Source: Bradyrhizobiaceae bacterium (lineage in GTDB: Bacteria > Pseudomonadota > Alphaproteobacteria > Rhizobiales > Hyphomicrobiaceae). From it: a DNA stretch of 9,758 nucleotides. Where the stretch lies: contig CANJPN010000208.1 in the NCBI GenBank assembly GCA_947475855.1, positions 1 to 9,758 on the forward strand, given 5' to 3'. The position numbers were made by a program, and so were the translations under genes. Under the pieces are notes generated by a model. The model saw only the letters and a program-made list of their open reading frames with translations, was not told the DNA's origin and did not search any database. Below, piece after piece: positions 6,909 through 9,758 of this stretch. The number at the start of each line of letters is the position of its first letter. Within the stretch, counting starts at the first letter, position 1.

Positions 6909-7613
6909 ATGAGAGGCAACAACTTGGACGGTGTCGGCGCCCTCGATCTGATCCTGTCGGGTGACCGCACGTTGTTCGCCATCGTGCGCCTGTCGCTGTT
7001 GGTCACGCTGTCGGCGACACTGCTGGCGGCCGTCGTCGGCATGCCGCTTGGCGCTACCGTCGCGTTGACCCGCTTTCCCGGACGCGATGCGGCGATCGTG
7101 ATGCTGAACGGCCTCATGGGATTACCGCCCGTCGTCGTCGGGCTTCTCGTGTTTCTGGCGTTGTCGAGGTCAGGTCCGCTCGGCTCGCCCGGCATTCTCT
7201 TCACGCCGACAGCCATGATCATCGCGCAAGCCGTGCTGATCGCGCCAATCATCGCCGCATTGACCCGACAGCTCGTCGAGGACCTGTGGGCGGAGTATCG
7301 CGACGAGCTGACGGCGATGGAGGTCGGCCCATTGGCGCGCGTGAAGACGCTATTGTGGGACGCCCGCTTCTCGCTGGTGACGATCGGGCTGGCAGGTTTC
7401 GGCCGCGCGGCGGCGGAGGTCGGTGCGGTGATGATCGTCGGCGGCAACATCGACGGTTTTACGCGCGTGATGACGACGACGATCGCGCTGGAGACGTCGA
7501 AGGGCAATCTCGCTTTGGCGATCGGCCTGGGGCTCGTCCTGATCACGCTGATCATGGCGGTCAACGCCATCGCCTGGGGTGTCCGGCAGTGGGCGGAGCG
7601 CCATGCCGGATAG
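6909..7613 (+). CDS. tupB: Tungstate-type ABC transporter permease TupB
   Basis: The 234-residue inner-membrane product is the permease of a tungstate (Tup) ABC importer, and two copies should pair with TupC. About five hydrophobic segments are visible: 22-52, 62-86, 99-119, 155-180 and 199-224. The cytoplasmic coupling loop that contacts the ATPase is ELTAMEVGPLARVKTLLWDAR (133-153), an EAA-loop variant, followed by GFGRAAAEVGAVMIVGGNI (163-181), the strongest TupB/ModB-like signature. GLPPVVVGLLVFL (71-83) is also typical. ATG 6909 is taken as start but has only a distant AGGG (6893-6896). TTG 6924, with AGAGG at 6912-6916 and 7-base spacing, is a real alternative that would shorten the protein by five residues. 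It is the first gene of the operon, divergent from the HTH-PBP regulator, and overlaps tupC by 11 bases. Confidence 0.9.
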   Translation: MRGNNLDGVGALDLILSGDRTLFAIVRLSLLVTLSATLLAAVVGMPLGATVALTRFPGRDAAIVMLNGLMGLPPVVVGLLVFLALSRSGPLGSPGILFTPTAMIIAQAVLIAPIIAALTRQLVEDLWAEYRDELTAMEVGPLARVKTLLWDARFSLVTIGLAGFGRAAAEVGAVMIVGGNIDGFTRVMTTTIALETSKGNLALAIGLGLVLITLIMAVNAIAWGVRQWAERHAG

Positions 7614-8361
7614 CGCTGTCATCGCCGATGGGCTGCATGCGCGCGCAGCGGCATCCACCGGATCGCTGCCGATCCGCTTCGAGGGCATCGATTTCGCGGT
7701 TGGCGCGACGCACATCCTGTCGGGTGTCGAGCTGGAGTTGCACGCCGGCGGACCGACAGTGCTGATGGGTCCCAACGGCTCGGGCAAGACCACTCTGCTG
7801 AAGCTGGCGATGGGACTGCTCACGCCGACTGCGGGGAGCATCACGTTCGACGGGGCGAGCCACGCGCCGGCCCGCGCGCGTGCGATCATGTTCCAGAAGC
7901 CGGTCATGCTCAGGCGTTCGGTCGCAGCCAACATCGCCTTCGCGCTCGAAGCCGCCGGCCGGCCATCCTCCACTTCCGACATCCGGCGCCTGCTCGACCT
8001 TGCCCACATCGCACCCTTGGCCGAGCGGCCAGCACGTCGCCTCTCCGGCGGCGAGCAGCAGCGCCTCGCGCTCGCACGCGCGCTCGCTCGCGAGCCGCAG
8101 GTTCTGTTCCTCGACGAGCCGACGGCGAGCCTGGATCCATCGTCGACCAAGCTGGTGGAAGAGATCATCTCGCAGGTGTCGGCGTCCGGCGTGAAAATCG
8201 TGATGTCGACGCATGACCTCGGCCAAGCGCGCCGCCTCGCGCACGAGATCGTGTTCATGGCCGGGGGCCGCGTCGTCGAGCACGAGCCGGCCGCGAGCTT
8301 CTTCAATCAGCCCGCCACCGAGGAAGCCCGTCGCTTTCTCGCCGGCGAACTCGTCGTCTAG
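7603..8361 (+). CDS. tupC: Tungstate-type ABC transporter ATPase TupC
   Basis: The 252-residue ATP-binding subunit energises tungstate uptake with TupB. All ABC motifs are intact: Walker A GPNGSGKTT (56-64), Q-loop FQKP (97-100), signature LSGGEQQR (147-154), Walker B VLFLDEP (167-173), D-loop SLD (176-178) and H-loop STHD (202-205). No C-terminal TOBE/MOP domain follows the nucleotide-binding domain, unlike ModC, which supports Tup-type over Mod-type. Start ATG 7603 lies inside the end of tupB and has GGAG at 7595-7598. An in-frame GTG at 7579 is possible but would add eight residues unlike any ABC N-terminus. The first 20 residues are an unconserved extension before the nucleotide-binding domain. 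tupA follows 18 bases later. Confidence 0.91.
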   Translation: MPDSAVIADGLHARAAASTGSLPIRFEGIDFAVGATHILSGVELELHAGGPTVLMGPNGSGKTTLLKLAMGLLTPTAGSITFDGASHAPARARAIMFQKPVMLRRSVAANIAFALEAAGRPSSTSDIRRLLDLAHIAPLAERPARRLSGGEQQRLALARALAREPQVLFLDEPTASLDPSSTKLVEEIISQVSASGVKIVMSTHDLGQARRLAHEIVFMAGGRVVEHEPAASFFNQPATEEARRFLAGELVV

Positions 8362-8379
8362 AACCCAAGGGAGACAATC

Positions 8380-9225
8380 ATGAAGCTACGCCATCTCGCT
8401 CTGGTCGCAGCGCTTGCGGTCGGCGCTGCCCATGCGGCGACAACAGCTCGCGCGCAAGACAAGTCGATCGTTGTCGCCTCGACGACCTCGACGCAGGACT
8501 CTGGCCTGTTCGGGCACATCTTGCCGCTGTTCAAGGCCAAGACTGGTATTGATGTGAAGATCATATCCCAAGGCACGGGGCAGGCGATCGATACGGGCAG
8601 ACGCGGCGACGCCGATGTCGTTTTCGTACACGCCAAGTCTCAAGAGGAGAAGTTCGTCGCCGACGGCTTCGGCGTGAAGCGCTTCGACGTCATGTATAAC
8701 GACTTCGTGCTGATCGGACCCAAGACCGCCCCGGCTGGCATCAAAGGTCAAGACATCGTGGCGGCGCTGAAGGCGATCTTCGCGGCAGGTAGCCCCTTCG
8801 TCTCGCGCGGCGACAAGAGCGGCACGCATGCGGCTGAACTCGATCTCTGGAAAGCGGCGGGACTAGACCCGGCGGCGGCCAAACCCGCGTGGTATCGCGA
8901 GATCGGCCAGGGCATGGGGGCTGCCCTCAACACAGCCGGCGCGATGGGCGCTTACGTGCTGGCCGATCGCGGGACTTGGATCTCGTTCAAGAACAAGGGC
9001 GATCTCGCCATCGCTGTGGAAGGCGACAAGCGGCTGTTCAACCAGTACGGCATCATCCTCGTGAATCCGGCCAAGCATCCTTCTGTGAAGAAGGAACTCG
9101 GGCAGTGCTTCATCGACTGGGTGCTGTCCGCCGATGGGCAGAGCGCCATCCGCTCCTACAAGATCGAGGGCCAGCAGCTCTTCTTCCCGAACGCTGAGAG
9201 CGCCGAATTGAAGAAGGCGGGATGA
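8380..9225 (+). CDS. tupA: Tungstate-binding periplasmic protein TupA
   Basis: The 281-residue periplasmic oxyanion-binding protein feeds the TupBC channel. Its Sec signal peptide covers about residues 1-26 (MKLRHLALVAALAVGAAHA..., likely cleavage near ARA-QD). The TupA fingerprint STTSTQDSGL (34-43) corresponds to the TTTS ligand-binding motif, and QGTGQAIDTGRRGDAD (64-79), YNDFVLIGP (106-114) and VSRGDKSGTH (141-150) are also typical. Arg143 in SRGDKSGTH is the expected oxyanion-contacting arginine by comparison with known TupA; this is inferred from motif position, not from structure. ATG 8380 has AAGGGAG (8367-8373), six bases upstream. Here tupA is last rather than first, giving the order B-C-A. 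Tup systems prefer tungstate strongly over molybdate, but specificity in this organism is inference. A modA-like remnant begins 3 bases after the stop. Confidence 0.93.
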   Translation: MKLRHLALVAALAVGAAHAATTARAQDKSIVVASTTSTQDSGLFGHILPLFKAKTGIDVKIISQGTGQAIDTGRRGDADVVFVHAKSQEEKFVADGFGVKRFDVMYNDFVLIGPKTAPAGIKGQDIVAALKAIFAAGSPFVSRGDKSGTHAAELDLWKAAGLDPAAAKPAWYREIGQGMGAALNTAGAMGAYVLADRGTWISFKNKGDLAIAVEGDKRLFNQYGIILVNPAKHPSVKKELGQCFIDWVLSADGQSAIRSYKIEGQQLFFPNAESAELKKAG

Positions 9226-9228
9226 GAC

Positions 9229-9582
9229 ATGCGCTTTGTACTCGTCTCAATCGCATTGCTGGTCGCACCAATGGTTTCGCAGGCCGAACCCGTCCGTCTC
9301 CACGCCGCCGGCAGCCTCAAAGCGGCGATGGCGGACACCTTCAGCGAGTTCGAGGCCACTTCGGCTGTTACGCACAAGGTCGGGACGGTGCTCGGTGCCT
9401 CCGGACTGCTGCGTGAACGCATCGAGAAAGGCGAGCAGACACACGTATTCGCCTCGGCCGATACCGGGTATCTCTAGCGGTTCGACGAGTTTGGGCGGAC
9501 CGACCGACCGTTCGCCGCCTTCGTTCGCTTGGCATCGGGCAAAGCGGCGCTCGCCAGGCACGGAATAGGCGCAGCTGACTGA
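9229..9582 (+). pseudogene. modA: Degraded ModA-like molybdate-binding protein gene
   Basis: The open part encodes 82 residues (9229-9477): a signal peptide (MRFVLVSIALLVAPMVSQA), then VRLHAAGSLKAAMADTFSEF (22-41), GASGLLRERIEKGE (56-69) and HVFASADTG (72-80). These are classic ModA N-lobe motifs, but ModA is normally about 230-260 residues. It stops at TAG 9475-9477. The same frame then reads on for 34 codons, RFDEFGRTDRPFAAFVR followed by LASGKAALARHGIGAAD, ending at TGA 9580. The first part resembles the ModA block just after FASAD, and the second resembles the very C-terminus (a FVxSxxGxAILxxHGF pattern). This reads as one gene with a nonsense codon and loss of most of its middle (about 130 codons by family length). 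The sequence GYL*RF for an expected GHPQRF would need only C-to-T changes; this is inference. It cannot make a working two-lobed binding protein. Confidence 0.75.
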
Positions 9583-9599
9583 CTTGGAGGCCCATGTCG

Positions 9600-9758
9600 A
9601 TGCAGGTTGATCGCCGGACACTGACGATTGGGGCCGTCGCCGCGCTCGCCGCACCGAGGCAGGTGCGTGCTGCGCGCGAGGTCACGGACTCCGCTGGCCG
9701 CAAGGTCGCGCTGCCCGACCGCATCGGCCGCGTGTTCGCAGCGGGCGGCCCCGCCGCC
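9600..9758 (+). CDS. FecB/BtuF-type periplasmic binding protein, 5' part
   Basis: The first 53 residues of a class III periplasmic binding protein (PF01497: siderophore, haem, cobalamin or oxyanion) run off the window edge. MQVDRRTLTIGAVAALAAP is a signal peptide with a twin-arginine (DRRTL) motif, suggesting Tat export. The mature part REVTDSAGRKVALPDRIGRVFAAGGPAA matches the usual opening 'RxVTDxxGRxVxLPxxxxRV'. GGAGG (9586-9590) lies 9 bases before ATG 9600 but only 3 before the in-frame ATG 9594, so 9600 is preferred. It starts 17 bases after the modA remnant on the same strand and could be co-transcribed with tupBCA. Given this setting it might be a MolA-like molybdate/tungstate binder (the MolBCA type of Haemophilus), but iron-siderophore or cobalamin uptake is equally compatible with the residues visible. 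Confidence 0.8.
   Translation, partial: MQVDRRTLTIGAVAALAAPRQVRAAREVTDSAGRKVALPDRIGRVFAAGGPAA

Noticed and set aside
6605..7570. 321-codon minus-strand frame spanning the regulator start and tupB
   Set aside because: It crosses the divergent promoter gap, is antisense to tupB, and its last part is the regulator HTH read in the wrong frame.
7350..8306. 318-codon minus-strand frame over tupB/tupC
   Set aside because: It is antisense to the intact, motif-complete TupC, and its composition is Ser/Arg/Ala-rich with no domain.
9236..9568. 110-codon alternative frame over the modA remnant
   Set aside because: It is Ser/Pro/Arg-rich out-of-frame translation. The ModA motifs and the downstream ModA-like tail are both in the 9229 frame, so no frameshift needs to be invoked.
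1..9758. CRISPR array, tRNA/rRNA, insertion sequence or phage genes
   Set aside because: No regularly spaced repeats, cloverleaf-like segments, transposase motifs, terminal inverted repeats or phage structural genes were seen on either strand.

Overview
The window is GC-rich and densely coded, with strong third-position G/C and Shine-Dalgarno-led starts. It looks like a Proteobacterium that scavenges small organic acids and amides. The mix of Bug/TctC binding proteins, HyuA/HyuB and Tup genes suggests an alphaproteobacterium of the Hyphomicrobiales (Bradyrhizobium/Rhodopseudomonas-like). A betaproteobacterium is not excluded, because no rRNA or other phylogenetic marker is present.

Left module (1-5766, all + strand): the 3' part of a TctC/Bug periplasmic binding protein gene; a 298-base gap carrying a near-consensus sigma70 promoter (TTGACA-16-TATGAT); hyuA (ATP-binding hydantoinase/oxoprolinase subunit); hyuB (catalytic-type partner, TTG start inside the end of hyuA); and a second, divergent Bug protein with a twin-arginine signal peptide. 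No TctA/TctB membrane components are present, so both binding proteins are orphans here. The likely job is capture and ATP-dependent opening or carboxylation of a cyclic amide or related compound. The exact substrate cannot be read from the sequence.

Right module (5941-9758): a tungstate/molybdate uptake region. A minus-strand one-component regulator (excisionase-like winged HTH fused to a periplasmic-binding-protein-like sensor domain) diverges from tupB-tupC-tupA, a tungstate-type ABC transporter with the unusual order permease-ATPase-binding protein. The 68-base divergent gap holds a 22-bp dyad that could be the operator. tupA is followed 3 bases later by a broken modA-like molybdate-binding gene (in-frame TAG plus apparent internal deletion). 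After that comes the start of an intact FecB/BtuF-type binding protein gene that runs off the window, which might be a MolA-like second oxyanion importer.

The two modules converge across about 170 bases (5767-5940) that contain a weak terminator-like hairpin. No RNA gene, CRISPR array, IS element or prophage gene was seen. Most of the window is recognisable transport and catabolic machinery. The points worth a second look are the regulator/operator pair, the decaying modA inside a live operon, and the substrate of the Bug-HyuAB-Bug cluster.
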